The notes under the pieces are model-generated. The model was not told where the DNA came from and searched no databases. It was given only the letters and a program-made list of their open reading frames with translations. Source: Caenicola sp034331105 (GTDB lineage: Bacteria > Synergistota > Synergistia > Synergistales > Synergistaceae). From it: 64,000 bases of DNA. Shown here piece after piece: positions 1 through 8,850 of the stretch (positions are counted from its first letter, which is position 1; each line of letters opens with the position of its first letter). A program made the translations under genes and the position numbers. The stretch spans positions 248,001 to 312,000 of the forward strand of contig JAXQGB010000015.1 in the NCBI GenBank assembly GCA_034331105.1, read 5' to 3'.

Positions 1-2
1 AC

Positions 3-470
3 TATATAACCTCAGCAACACAGACAGCCATGTCGCAATTCTATCCTTTAATATATTCGAAAACAGAAAAGAACGGATATCTTCTTCTCTCTTCCGCTGT
101 GGGGAGCGAACTCCACGAGATGGGCGTAAGGATGATATCCGACCTCTTCGAATATAACGGCTGGGACACGATATATCTTGGCGCTGCTGTTCCCAGGGGG
201 AATATCCTTAACTCAATAGAAGAAAACAGGCCAGACCTGATCGCGCTCTCTGTGACCATGCCTCCCCATCTTGTGCTCTGCAAAGAAATAGTCGATTCCA
301 TCAGGGAGCTCTACCCGAAGGTTATGATCGCAGTCGGCGGGATGGCTTTCAAATCTACCGAGAAAATATGGGAAAAGTGGAATGTAGACGTATATGCAGA
401 GGATGCACAACAGCTTCTTGAGTGGGCTCAAAGGGTAATTGCGGAAAAGGCAGCAGGAAAAAGGATTTGA
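3..470 (+). CDS. Cobalamin (B12)-binding domain protein, 5' end outside window
   Basis: This is the C-terminal part of a protein with a cobalamin-binding Rossmann-like domain. The visible pieces are ELHEMG, matching the family DxHxxG motif with Glu for Asp and the His that would ligate cobalt, then an SVT segment (family SxL) and a GG pair in AVGGMAF. The frame is open to the window edge, and the first Met (position 30) has no ribosome site, so the true start and probably a helical cap domain lie upstream. The stop overlaps the start of the following GGDEF gene, suggesting translational coupling and a shared signalling role. A corrinoid protein of a methyltransferase is possible, but the GGDEF partner favours a sensor. 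The domain call is confident; the ligand is inferred. Confidence 0.8.
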   Translation, partial: YITSATQTAMSQFYPLIYSKTEKNGYLLLSSAVGSELHEMGVRMISDLFEYNGWDTIYLGAAVPRGNILNSIEENRPDLIALSVTMPPHLVLCKEIVDSIRELYPKVMIAVGGMAFKSTEKIWEKWNVDVYAEDAQQLLEWAQRVIAEKAAGKRI

Positions 471-1513
471 TCAGCTTACTGGTATATACAGATACTGACG
501 GGATCATCAATGAGATCAGGCTGAGCGAACCTCCCTATCTCATTTCAAGGCTCAATGTGCCTCTATCAGGAATATTCAATGATGCTGAAAAGGAGAGGAT
601 CAATGACATTCTTACAGGGATCCGTGGGACGAATATAGAAGACCTCCCGATCTTCACACTGAAAGACAAGGGATTGCCCATCAGGCTCCACATATCGACC
701 GCCGGCAAGAGAAAGATAGTATTCGGGATCGATGATGATTCGTTCCTGCAGATCAGCGAAAATACAACAATGAAAAGGCTTCTCCGCGACCTTGTCTCTG
801 CCTTCAACATCAGCTCAGGGGAGATACAGATGCTCGACAAGGAAATGGTCCAGATGAACTTCGAACAGATCCAGATGCTAAACAACAGGCTTGTAAACAC
901 GGAGAGGGTACTGCAAAGGGAGCGGGCAAAGCTCCAGGTACTTAACAAGGAGCTAAACAACAGGCTGGTCAAGGATGCACTTACGGGTCTTGTAAGCCGT
1001 TACCAGTACCGTGCCGAGATCGAGCATACGATAGCATCGGCCCCAAATGAGAGGGGCATCTTCGTATTCATCGACATCGACGATTTCAAAAAAGTCAACG
1101 ACACACACGGGCATCAGATAGGTGATATGTACCTGATCGAATTTGCAAACAGGCTTCAGGCGATACCCATAGAGGGCTCTGTCAAAATGAGGATATCTGG
1201 TGACGAATTCGGCTTCTTCGCTCACCGGATAACAGGGGACGTAACAGATGAAATGGCACATATATGGGAACTTATCAGAAGCCACATACTTTTTGGGCCT
1301 ATCAAGACAGAAGGCGGCGACATACCCCTGTCGGTAAGCGCGGGTATGGCATGTTACGGCGAAGACACAACAGACATTTACGATCTAATAGAATATGCTG
1401 ACTTCGCTATGTACATTGCTAAAAGGTCGGGCAAAAACCAATATGCTGTTTTCGATCTGGAAGACTACGAAAAAACAAAAGAAGAAAAAAATCAGGCTCT
1501 GGGTCGGATCTGA
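467..1513 (+). CDS. GGDEF-domain diguanylate cyclase
   Basis: Predicted diguanylate cyclase making c-di-GMP from two GTP. An N-terminal region of about 115 residues, possibly PAS-like, is followed by a coiled coil (roughly residues 120-175) and a C-terminal GGDEF domain with DALTGL, the metal-binding FIDIDDFKKVND segment and a signature that reads SGDEF rather than GGDEF. Substitution of the first Gly is tolerated in some active cyclases, so activity is likely but unproven. I chose the TTG at 467 because it overlaps the TGA of the B12 gene (TTGA) and has AGGA 9 bases upstream; a GTG at 422 would overlap that gene by 49 bases. No transmembrane segment is seen, so it is probably cytosolic. Confidence 0.82.
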   Translation: MISLLVYTDTDGIINEIRLSEPPYLISRLNVPLSGIFNDAEKERINDILTGIRGTNIEDLPIFTLKDKGLPIRLHISTAGKRKIVFGIDDDSFLQISENTTMKRLLRDLVSAFNISSGEIQMLDKEMVQMNFEQIQMLNNRLVNTERVLQRERAKLQVLNKELNNRLVKDALTGLVSRYQYRAEIEHTIASAPNERGIFVFIDIDDFKKVNDTHGHQIGDMYLIEFANRLQAIPIEGSVKMRISGDEFGFFAHRITGDVTDEMAHIWELIRSHILFGPIKTEGGDIPLSVSAGMACYGEDTTDIYDLIEYADFAMYIAKRSGKNQYAVFDLEDYEKTKEEKNQALGRI

Positions 1514-1519
1514 TCTACT

Positions 1520-1640
1520 CTGGGGATTTGCGACGAAACCAGTCGCGGTGAATTTGCGGCGCTACAATGGTGAAACGGCAGGAGAGTGCTTCCTGCGTGA
1601 AGCTGCGACAAAAGCTGTCGCGTGAATCGATGGTGAAGCA
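1520..1640. repeat. Hairpin array, reverse orientation
   Basis: Short inverted repeats are separated by a GGTGAA-type linker. Stems are GCGAC/GTCGC (1530-1546), GCAGGA/TCCTGC (1578-1596) and GCGAC/GTCGC (1605-1621). The linker GGTGAATTTG is the reverse complement of the linker used in the arrays at 2078-2255 and 14162-14283, so this copy lies in the opposite direction. No coding potential is apparent. Confidence 0.6.
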
Positions 1641-2077
1641 ATTGTTTCTCTTGCAGTCAGACAATGGTCAAACTTTGTCAAGCTATAGGCAAACAGTCGT
1701 TTGGACTCAAAAGAACTAACCCCTTGACGTCGTCCCCGAGTGCTTAAATCGTGAGAGCACCGTTTTCCGTCAGGAAAACTTTTAAATTATCCTTAGTGCC
1801 CGAACTATTTCGAGTGCGTTTCGAGATTGGGGATACGGGTTTAGAATCTTGGGGTGCACCTCTTCCACGTCTCCCCGGTATGTACTTGGTGTAACTACCA
1901 GCCGATTCGCGCAACTCGTAACTCGTTGGCTCTCTGGCCGTGAGCCGGGGCCCATTCTTTTGATTTTCCGATTTCTAAGTGGACATAAATACCAAAACAT
2001 ATGGATCCCGGTTCAGCGGCATATCGGGATGACGGAGAGTAAGACCAATGTCGGAACGAAGGTGATTTAGAACCTCC
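1641..2077. repeat. Repeat-rich intergenic mosaic between two hairpin arrays
   Basis: No credible gene is seen in these roughly 440 bases. The block GACGTCGTCCCCGAGTG near 1727 recurs near 13352 and, diverged, near 14023. A stretch reading CACGTCTCCCCGGTATG near 1867 resembles the tandem CGTCATCCCGGTATG units near 13273. Open frames here on both strands look like chance frames in repeats. Confidence 0.5.
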
Positions 2078-2255
2078 GCGGCCTTTGGCCGCAATTCACC
2101 GCGATGCTAAGCGATGCAAATTCTCCGCAGCGTGATTCTTGCTGCAAATTCACCGCGAGTGCATTACTTGCAAATTCCCCGTGGCTTGGAAAGCCACAGC
2201 CCTTAAATTCTCCGCAGCCTAAAGGCTGCAAAAAGCCACAGCTTCTTCAGTGGCT
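2078..2255. repeat. Hairpin array with CAAATTC(A/T)CCG linkers
   Basis: Seven consecutive small dyads or near-dyads with different stems are joined by a nearly constant linker. Clear stems are GCGGCC/GGCCGC (2078-2092), GCAGC/GCTGC (2127-2145), GCGAGT/ACTTGC (2155-2171), GTGGCTT/AAGCCAC (2181-2197), GCAGCCT/AGGCTGC (2214-2229) and AGCCAC/GTGGCT (2234-2255). The 2101-2117 unit is a direct rather than inverted pair. The last two units overlap the 3' end of the EAL gene, so its terminal codons and stop are part of the repeat. Confidence 0.65.
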
Positions 2256-4465
2256 AGGGGCTTGCTGAAGAAGTAGCCCTGGATCGTATCGCACTCAGCA
2301 TCGACAAGATAATTCCTCTGAGCTTCGGTCTCCACCCCTTCGGCTATTACCTTAAGGCCTGTTTTGTGCGCCATTGAGATGATGTCCGGAATTATCAGCT
2401 CATCTTCCTTTTTCACAAGTATGTTGTCGACAAACATCTTGTCAATTTTGACTATATCAACGTTAAGGTCGCGCAGCCTTGAAAGGGAGGAGAACCCCGT
2501 TCCGAAATCGTCAAGCGATATGAGTATCCCTGCGTTGCGTAATATCTCCAGTTTTTCATTGGCCATTACAAAGTCGTCCATAAAGAGTGACTCTGTTATC
2601 TCAAATTCGAGGTCGCTTTTTTCGATGCCCAAACTATCTATTAGTCCGGTCATGTCCTCGATAAAATCTGAGCGCATTAGGTCTGCTCCTGATATATTGA
2701 CAGCTACACGGACTCCCCGGCCTGATCTCTCCTTCATCGTCTTTATAAATATTGAAGTCTTTTTCATGATCAGCTTTGTCAAAGGTGTGATCAGCCTTTT
2801 CTTCTCCGCTATTTCAATGAATTCAACCGGTGACACGCTGCCCAGCGTATGGGATTTCATTCTTGCAAGCGTCTCAAAACCCGTTACTTTTCCTGTGCCT
2901 GCTTCGACCTGAGGCTGGAAGAGTGCAAATATACCCCCTTCCCTGCCGTTATTTTCATCATCTATTGCACGAATGATCTCTTTTTCGATGAGGTCTTCCC
3001 TTTCTATCGCAGCTTCCATCTCAGAGTTGAAATACTGGTAGGTCACGAGGCCGTCCTCTTTTGCCCTGCTCATTGCGATCAGGGCTTTTTTGAGTATACG
3101 TGTGGGATCTTCCTCTTCTCCCAGTTCAGCTATTCCTATTTCCACCGGCATATAAATATTCTGGTCGGAAAAGGTCTCTTTTTTGAAAAGTTCCTTCACG
3201 CTCTCCAGCGCCCGTGCCAAAGAATCATTCGTGCTGAAGTCTTGAGAGTATATGACCAGGCGGTCGCTTGCTATCCTGAATGTTATCCCGTCATCGTCAA
3301 ATTTCTCTTTGACCTTTTCTGCTATTTCCGTAAAAACTTTATCAGAGTATTCATAACCATAGAGAAGCGACAGATTTGCAAGATGGCTGAAGTTGAGCAT
3401 AAAGATCGCTCCTCTCCACTTTTTCTGTCTCAAAAGATTCTCTAGGAAATACTTGAGTGATTCCTGGTTGGGAAGTTCTGTGTTGGTGTCATAATAAGCA
3501 AGCCTGAGATAATTCCGGCCGTTCCTGTAGACCATCAGCATTATTCCGCCGGTAGCAATAAAAACAGTTGCCAGCAGCCAAATGCTGTTCTTCAGTTCTT
3601 CTGCCGCAAAATAGGCTGCTTCTCTTTGCTGTGAGCTTACAAAAAGGGCACCCACAACTGCTCCTTTATCAATAAGGGGAATAAAGGAGTTGTAGAGTAC
3701 TTCTTCCCCCGATCTATCAACATAGCTTATCTCTTTCCCTTCACTTATCGAAAGAGCCGCCTCGGGAATATCTATTTTTGTGCCTTTAGATTCTTGTTTT
3801 GAGCTCTCCACAATGATTTGGTCCATGTTGATCAAACTAACCTGGTCCATGTTTGGATCTTCGTTAAGTTCTTCCAACAATGTCGATATTTCAAATCCGC
3901 CTAAGATTTTTTTTACATCTCCTGCGGAGATGCCTATCTGGACGAATTCTCCTGACAGAAGTCTGTAATATGCATACTTGTAGTATTCTCCTGAAACCGA
4001 ATCTGCCCTTATCTCATCCATTGCTTCCTTTTTACCGCTTTTTATAAAATTATGTACAGGGTGTCCTTCCTCGGCTTTCCAGCCTACGTAACTGTCAATG
4101 TTAGAGTAGGCGATCACTCCATTTTTATTATAAACACATATCTGATCAACGTTCAGGGATGCTGCAAGTGCTTTTACTTCAGCCTGTGAAAACCGTCCGC
4201 TGTCCAGCATTACAGTTTTGCTTGCTGCTATGAGTTTTTCTTCAAGAAGCTGATTAATGATCCTGCTAGCTGCCACTGATTTTTTCAGACTGTAGGAATA
4301 ATTGCGCGCAACATCAATGGCATCCTCTTTAAAGCGATCATAGTTTTCACTTATTTTGCGCTCTACGGAAGAATATGTCCCAATTGAAAAAAGAATAGAA
4401 ATTATAAAAAATGGGATTATAAAAACCCATATGTTGATCTTTTTAAGCAGTTTTTTGTTTTGCAT
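2219..4465 (-). CDS. Membrane c-di-GMP phosphodiesterase (Cache-GGDEF-EAL)
   Basis: Predicted inner-membrane phosphodiesterase hydrolysing c-di-GMP. A transmembrane helix (about residues 11-33), a periplasmic sensor region of Cache type, a second helix (around 290-310), a degenerate GGDEF domain (ASDRL at the signature) and a complete EAL domain follow in order. EAL features are FETLARM (EAL reads ETL, keeping the metal-binding Glu), EITES, DDFGTGFSSL, KIDKMF and AEGVETEAQ. The GGDEF half is probably regulatory. I chose ATG 4465 with GGTGA 5 bases upstream over a TTG 33 bases further up. The C-terminal codons overlap a hairpin repeat. Confidence 0.85.
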   Translation of the reverse strand: MQNKKLLKKINIWVFIIPFFIISILFSIGTYSSVERKISENYDRFKEDAIDVARNYSYSLKKSVAASRIINQLLEEKLIAASKTVMLDSGRFSQAEVKALAASLNVDQICVYNKNGVIAYSNIDSYVGWKAEEGHPVHNFIKSGKKEAMDEIRADSVSGEYYKYAYYRLLSGEFVQIGISAGDVKKILGGFEISTLLEELNEDPNMDQVSLINMDQIIVESSKQESKGTKIDIPEAALSISEGKEISYVDRSGEEVLYNSFIPLIDKGAVVGALFVSSQQREAAYFAAEELKNSIWLLATVFIATGGIMLMVYRNGRNYLRLAYYDTNTELPNQESLKYFLENLLRQKKWRGAIFMLNFSHLANLSLLYGYEYSDKVFTEIAEKVKEKFDDDGITFRIASDRLVIYSQDFSTNDSLARALESVKELFKKETFSDQNIYMPVEIGIAELGEEEDPTRILKKALIAMSRAKEDGLVTYQYFNSEMEAAIEREDLIEKEIIRAIDDENNGREGGIFALFQPQVEAGTGKVTGFETLARMKSHTLGSVSPVEFIEIAEKKRLITPLTKLIMKKTSIFIKTMKERSGRGVRVAVNISGADLMRSDFIEDMTGLIDSLGIEKSDLEFEITESLFMDDFVMANEKLEILRNAGILISLDDFGTGFSSLSRLRDLNVDIVKIDKMFVDNILVKKEDELIIPDIISMAHKTGLKVIAEGVETEAQRNYLVDAECDTIQGYFFSKPLATEEAVAFCSL

Positions 4466-4535
4466 TTTCGTCACCAACCTAACGATACAGTTCAACAAAG
4501 CATCATTACTTAATATTTTACTTCATCACACATAA

Positions 4536-4565
4536 AAATGGCAGCATAAGAAAAAGCTGCCATTT
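4536..4565 (-). terminator. Rho-independent terminator of the first UspA gene
   Basis: Inverted repeat AAATGGCAGC/GCTGCCATTT followed on the minus strand by TTTTTAT. It lies downstream of the UspA gene ending at 4607 and before the start of the EAL gene. Confidence 0.75.
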
Positions 4566-4606
4566 CTGTTCTTAGCCGGTCAGATATCATCCTACCTGAT
4601 ACTTTC

Positions 4607-5494
4607 TCACCGTTTCGTCGGTATGAGAAGAACTGAGGAATGAGCCTTTCTGGCCACGTTTGCACTTACGCTTCCAAGGAAGAATTCCTTGACGTATCCC
4701 CTGCCCTGGCTGCCCATTACAACAAGCGGTATGCTTCCTTCATCGATCGTATTTATTATCTCCACAGCGGGGGAACCATATTTTACTATTACGTCAACTT
4801 CGATATCTCCTCTGTCCTGGAGCAGTTTTTTCATGCCTTCCAGCCTTGCTTTGTCCAGGCGGTTGAATTCTTCCACCTTGTCATCCAGGTGAGGGCTTAT
4901 TTTTGCGGCATCCTGCACATGCAGGAGAGTTACTTTCTTGGCATTCCCCGGGGCCATTTCAAGGATCTTTGTGAAGGCAATATCCGCATTTTCAGAAAAA
5001 TCGGTAGGATAAAGAAGGTGCTGTGCAACTTCACAGCCATCTATGATGACCCTTCCGTCTTTTTCAGTTATGTCGGTCCTTCTGGGTCTCATTATCATCA
5101 GCGGCTTTGAGACAGCGTGCATAAGATCGTTAGCCAGAGTACTGAAATAGAGTTCTCCGGATGAGGTGCGCCTTCGCGCTCCCACAACTATCAGCGAATG
5201 ATCTTCTGCAACAGCTATCTTGTTGATCTCGGTCGCAGGATACCCTGCAAGTACCCTTGTCTCTACTTCAAAGCCCTCTTCGACAAGATTTTGCTGGTTT
5301 TCTTTGAAGACCTCTTCGTATTTGTGAAGAGAAAGGTTAGATTGTCCCCTTGTGTAGTCGATGACCTCATCCACGGTCCTGTATTGGATCAGAAGACATT
5401 TTTGCGCACCGTAGGCTTTCAGTCTCCCTACACATCCGATGAGTTCAAGAGAGTCATCAGACAGGTCGGTAGCTACAATGAACTTTTTAAACAC
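4607..5494 (-). CDS. Tandem universal stress protein (UspA-UspA)
   Basis: Cytosolic stress protein of about twice the usual length, with two Usp domains (about 1-140 and 155-295). The second keeps the ATP-binding pattern G-x2-G-x9-G-S in MGSQG...LGS; the first has GARRRTSSGE at the equivalent place and has probably lost nucleotide binding. The start is GTG at 5494 behind GGGAGGGAG. It lies 37 bases after the paralogue at 5532-6419 and probably shares its transcript. A third copy sits at 7884-8753. Such proteins act in stress survival, but the specific target is unknown. Confidence 0.88.
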   Translation of the reverse strand: MFKKFIVATDLSDDSLELIGCVGRLKAYGAQKCLLIQYRTVDEVIDYTRGQSNLSLHKYEEVFKENQQNLVEEGFEVETRVLAGYPATEINKIAVAEDHSLIVVGARRRTSSGELYFSTLANDLMHAVSKPLMIMRPRRTDITEKDGRVIIDGCEVAQHLLYPTDFSENADIAFTKILEMAPGNAKKVTLLHVQDAAKISPHLDDKVEEFNRLDKARLEGMKKLLQDRGDIEVDVIVKYGSPAVEIINTIDEGSIPLVVMGSQGRGYVKEFFLGSVSANVARKAHSSVLLIPTKR

Positions 5495-5531
5495 AGCTTT
5501 CTCCCTCCCCTTGTTGGATAAGCTGATCTTG

Positions 5532-6419
5532 TCAGCGTCTGGAAGGTATCAGAAGCACTGAAGAGGGGCTCAGTCTTGCAATGTTCTGACTGACGCTTCC
5601 GAGGAAAAACTCTTTGACGTATCCTCTGCCCTGGCTTCCCATCACAACAAGCTTTACGTCCAGATCTTCTGCAATTCTCAGTATTTCAAGCGACGGGGAA
5701 CCATATTTCACAACTGTTTCCACTTCGGCTTTGCCTTCCCTTTCAAGCATATCTTTCATGCCCTTAAGCCTTGCTTCGTCAAGCCTGTTGAATTCTTCGA
5801 TCCTGCTTTCAAGATGCGGACTGAGCCTTGATTTGTCCTGCACATGCAGGAGCGTGATCTTTTGAACGCTGCCGGCTGCCATTTCTTTTATATACCTGAA
5901 AGCCATATCAGCGTTATCTGAGAAATCTGTGGGATAGAGGACGTGGCTGCTGATGTCAAGTAAGTTCCTCTCAGAGTCATCTTCCTCTGTCACTCCTTCA
6001 GGATCTTCGGTCCTTATCTGCAGCACAGGATACTGTGTTGAGTGAATCAGGTCGTTTGCGATCCTACCAAAGAATATCTCTCCGGACGAGGAATATTTCC
6101 TTGATGCTACTACAGTAAGAGAGTAACCCTCTTCCTCGCAGATCCTGTTTATCTGGGCCGGAGAGAAACCGGGGAGGATCCTGGTTTCGACTTCAAATCC
6201 CTCTTTTTCGATCTGTCTCTTTTGCCTTGAAAGCATCTTTTCATACTCGTAAAGAAGTTCGTTGGAGTATACACCTGAGAAATCGATTATCTCACCGAGG
6301 TCCCGGAACTGGAGCAGCAGGCATTTCTTGGCTCCGAATGGTTTCAGTCCGCCGATACAGGACATGGAAATAGAGAAGTCTTTCGAGATATCTGTTGCGA
6401 CAATGAATTTCTCAAACAT
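5532..6419 (-). CDS. Tandem universal stress protein (UspA-UspA)
   Basis: Paralogue of the neighbouring Usp genes, with identical layout and length (295 residues). The C-terminal domain has MGSQGRGYVKEFFLGSVS, a canonical ATP-binding loop; the N-terminal domain has a divergent loop (ASRKYSSSGE). The ATG has GGAGG 7 bases upstream. It is the first gene of a probable two-gene transcript ending at the terminator near 4540. The conserved segment YPTDFSDNAD...FRYIKEM is shared with both sister proteins, showing recent local duplication. Confidence 0.88.
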   Translation of the reverse strand: MFEKFIVATDISKDFSISMSCIGGLKPFGAKKCLLLQFRDLGEIIDFSGVYSNELLYEYEKMLSRQKRQIEKEGFEVETRILPGFSPAQINRICEEEGYSLTVVASRKYSSSGEIFFGRIANDLIHSTQYPVLQIRTEDPEGVTEEDDSERNLLDISSHVLYPTDFSDNADMAFRYIKEMAAGSVQKITLLHVQDKSRLSPHLESRIEEFNRLDEARLKGMKDMLEREGKAEVETVVKYGSPSLEILRIAEDLDVKLVVMGSQGRGYVKEFFLGSVSQNIARLSPSSVLLIPSRR

Positions 6420-6581
6420 CTTGATCCCTCCTTCCAGGAGATGCTTGTCTGTGGCTCTTTGCTAAGCAATAAATGATATCTCTTTACTCTGTTAGCGTAA
6501 TTATACCTTATCTGAATAAAAAAACCCAATAAATTAAACTTATTTACAAATAATTTTTGGAAACGGCATGACTGAAAAAAA

Positions 6582-6621
6582 CCGGATCCGCTGATTCCTC
6601 ATTGGAGGAAAAAAGATCCGG
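6582..6621 (-). terminator. Rho-independent terminator after the dehydrogenase gene
   Basis: CCGGATC/GATCCGG with a nested TTCCTC/GAGGAA stem, followed on the minus strand by seven T. It lies just past the end of the hydroxyacid dehydrogenase gene at 6648. Confidence 0.75.
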
Positions 6622-6647
6622 CATCTTTTGCGAACTGATCTTCTCAA

Positions 6648-7631
6648 CTAATGTTTCTGCTTGAGATTTTTTACATACTCCGGGTTTAGGAGGCTGTCCG
6701 GTGTCAGCCCTTTGAGTATCTGTATGACGGAATCCGATGTTCCCTGTGTCTCCCTTGCAAGGCATTCATTTGTCCATCCTGCGAGGTGAGGTGTACAGAT
6801 AACGTTGTCCAAAGCAAAGAGCGGGTTGTCCTTTGAAGTAGGTTCCACGCTGTAAACATCTATCCCGGCTCCTGCGATCCATTTTTCACGCAGAGCTCGG
6901 ACAAGGGCCGCTTCGTCGACCAGTGCGCCTCTCGCCGTGTTTACAAGATATGCGCTCTTTTTCATTTTTTTGAGTTTTTCGCCGTCAATGAACCCGCGGG
7001 TCTCATCACAAAGCTGGCAATGCAGTGAAACGACATCGCTATGCTCCAGAAGGGTATCCATGTCCACGGCCCTTGCCCCGGCCTGCGTGATCCTCTCGGT
7101 GTCAGCATAGGGGTCGAAGCAGAGAAGTTCCACTTTGAAGGGCTTGAGCATTTCCGCAAGGCTTGAGCCGGCAGCTCCAAGCCCTATTATTCCCACAGTC
7201 TTTCCCGTAAGCTCCGACGCCTGAAGGGATTCGCTCTTCCATCCGCCTGTCTTCTGGATCTCCGCCGACTTCGGCATAAGCTTGAGGAGGGCCATCATCA
7301 GCGTAAGGGCATGTTCGGCAACACTGACCTTGTTGGCGCCGGGGGTATAGGTAACAGCAACTCCATACTCTGTTGCCGCTTCCACGTCTATATTGTTCGG
7401 CACAGAGCCGCACTTTGCGATAATTTTAAGATTTTTGGCTGAAGCTATCACATTCCTGGTGAACTTGCCTCTGGCGGTACACACTACTGCATCGGCATCT
7501 CCGATGAGATCGGTAAGCTCCTTCTCCTCCGCATAATTGCATTTGGGATCGCCAAAACGCACAATGCCCACTTCGCCCATCAACATATGGAGTTCACGGA
7601 CCTCACATTCAACAACAACGATATCAAACAT
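6648..7631 (-). CDS. D-2-hydroxyacid dehydrogenase (phosphoglycerate dehydrogenase family)
   Basis: NAD-dependent oxidoreductase acting on a D-2-hydroxyacid or its 2-oxoacid. The split substrate domain surrounds an NAD domain with GIIGLGAAG. The catalytic Arg (TARGALVDE), Glu (SVEPTSKDNP) and His (PHLAG) are all present. At 327 residues it is the short form without the ACT domain of regulated SerA. The start ATG at 7631 is 8 bases after GGAGG; an upstream ATG at 7652 lacks a site. It lies alone between stress genes, so a serine-biosynthetic role cannot be assumed; glycerate or another hydroxyacid is equally possible. Confidence 0.85.
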   Translation of the reverse strand: MFDIVVVECEVRELHMLMGEVGIVRFGDPKCNYAEEKELTDLIGDADAVVCTARGKFTRNVIASAKNLKIIAKCGSVPNNIDVEAATEYGVAVTYTPGANKVSVAEHALTLMMALLKLMPKSAEIQKTGGWKSESLQASELTGKTVGIIGLGAAGSSLAEMLKPFKVELLCFDPYADTERITQAGARAVDMDTLLEHSDVVSLHCQLCDETRGFIDGEKLKKMKKSAYLVNTARGALVDEAALVRALREKWIAGAGIDVYSVEPTSKDNPLFALDNVICTPHLAGWTNECLARETQGTSDSVIQILKGLTPDSLLNPEYVKNLKQKH

Positions 7632-7823
7632 ATAAAAAACCTCCGGGATCATTCATCTACATCGCACTGAAATTTTGCTTTATAAGCACACGGGACTTTT
7701 TCAGACAACGCAGGTATATTATCCATCAAAAGGATGTTCGATGCACCTGCTTCAATTGACTTTTAGGAAAATTTTCCCAATGTGATATGCTCGTGAGCAG
7801 TCATTCACAAACATAAAAAACCG

Positions 7824-7854
7824 GGGGAGAGCCGCATTTATTCAGGCTCTCCCC
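7824..7854 (-). terminator. Rho-independent terminator of the third UspA gene
   Basis: GGGGAGAGCC/GGCTCTCCCC with an 11-base loop, followed on the minus strand by GGTTTTTTAT. Confidence 0.8.
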
Positions 7855-7883
7855 TATAAGATGATCGTTCAAAATTTTAAAAA

Positions 7884-8753
7884 TTACTGTCTTTTAACAG
7901 GGATAAGCAGTACAGGAACAGGTGACTCGCGCGCAATGTTGTGGCTGACGCTTCCAAGGAAAAATTCATTTACGAAACCACGGCCCTGGCTTCCCATAAT
8001 GACCATCTCTGCAGAGAGTTCCTTTACGCTTTTCAGTATCTCCGAAGAGGGCGATCCATATTTCAGTACCGTCTCAACATCCGGACATCCCTTATCCAGA
8101 AGCACCTTTTTCATTGCTTCGAGCCTGCCTGAATCTATCCTGTTGAACTCTTCTATCTTGTCGTCAAGGTAAGGCGTTATCCTGTATTCATCCTGGATGT
8201 GGATAAGTGATATCTTATTTTTTATCAAAGGTATCATCTCGACGAGATAATTGAATGCTACCTCTGAGTTCTTTGAGAAGTCTGTAGCAAAAAGCACATG
8301 GTCTGCTGCTCCATCTGAAAGTTCCCGCCTGCCATGGACTTCTGCCGATTTTCCGTTAGCAGACTTGAATATGTAGGTCGGTCTCTGTGCGTTGTGTATT
8401 AGTTCGTTTGCCATCGAGCTGAAAATATACCTGTCAGATCCCACGCTTATCAAGGAGTAGTTTTCATCGATCGCGATCTTGTTTACCTGAGATGCTGAAA
8501 GACCTTCCAGCACTCTGGTTTCAACTTTGAATCCCTGTCCTTCAAGTGCAGCTTTCTGTTTCTGTAGGTTCTTTTCAAAATCTTCGAAGACAGTTGGTTT
8601 GTAAAAACTGTCCACTCCAAGGACATCAAGAGTTCCCCAGAACTGCAGCAGCAATATCTCTGCCGTTCCAAATCCTTTAAGGCCTCCCGAAGAGTTGACC
8701 AGTGCCATTGATTCCTTTGAAAAATCGGATGCGACTATCGCACGCCTGAACAT
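7884..8753 (-). CDS. Tandem universal stress protein (UspA-UspA)
   Basis: Third member of the local Usp family (289 residues). The second domain has MGSQGRGFVNEFFLGSVS, fitting ATP binding; the first has a shortened loop (GSDRYIFSSM) and is degenerate. The start ATG is preceded by GGGGGAG. It ends with its own terminator, so it is transcribed separately from the pair at 4607-6419. The upstream neighbour is a membrane protein gene on the same strand, about 100 bases away. Confidence 0.87.
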   Translation of the reverse strand: MFRRAIVASDFSKESMALVNSSGGLKGFGTAEILLLQFWGTLDVLGVDSFYKPTVFEDFEKNLQKQKAALEGQGFKVETRVLEGLSASQVNKIAIDENYSLISVGSDRYIFSSMANELIHNAQRPTYIFKSANGKSAEVHGRRELSDGAADHVLFATDFSKNSEVAFNYLVEMIPLIKNKISLIHIQDEYRITPYLDDKIEEFNRIDSGRLEAMKKVLLDKGCPDVETVLKYGSPSSEILKSVKELSAEMVIMGSQGRGFVNEFFLGSVSHNIARESPVPVLLIPVKRQ

Positions 8754-8850
8754 TACGACTCCCCCCTACTATCAAATTAGACTCTCTAAAATGTTCTGCA
8801 ATAATATATAACATTGTTATCTTGCTAAATCAAGAGCATGAACACTTAGG

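Noticed and set aside
422..466. GTG start at 422 for the GGDEF gene
   Set aside because: It would overlap the B12-domain gene by 49 bases; TTG at 467 gives a TTGA coupling overlap with AGGA upstream.
2078..2255. CRISPR-like array
   Set aside because: Units are about 25-30 bases with the constant part only 11 bases, the variable parts are themselves palindromic, and no cas gene is nearby.
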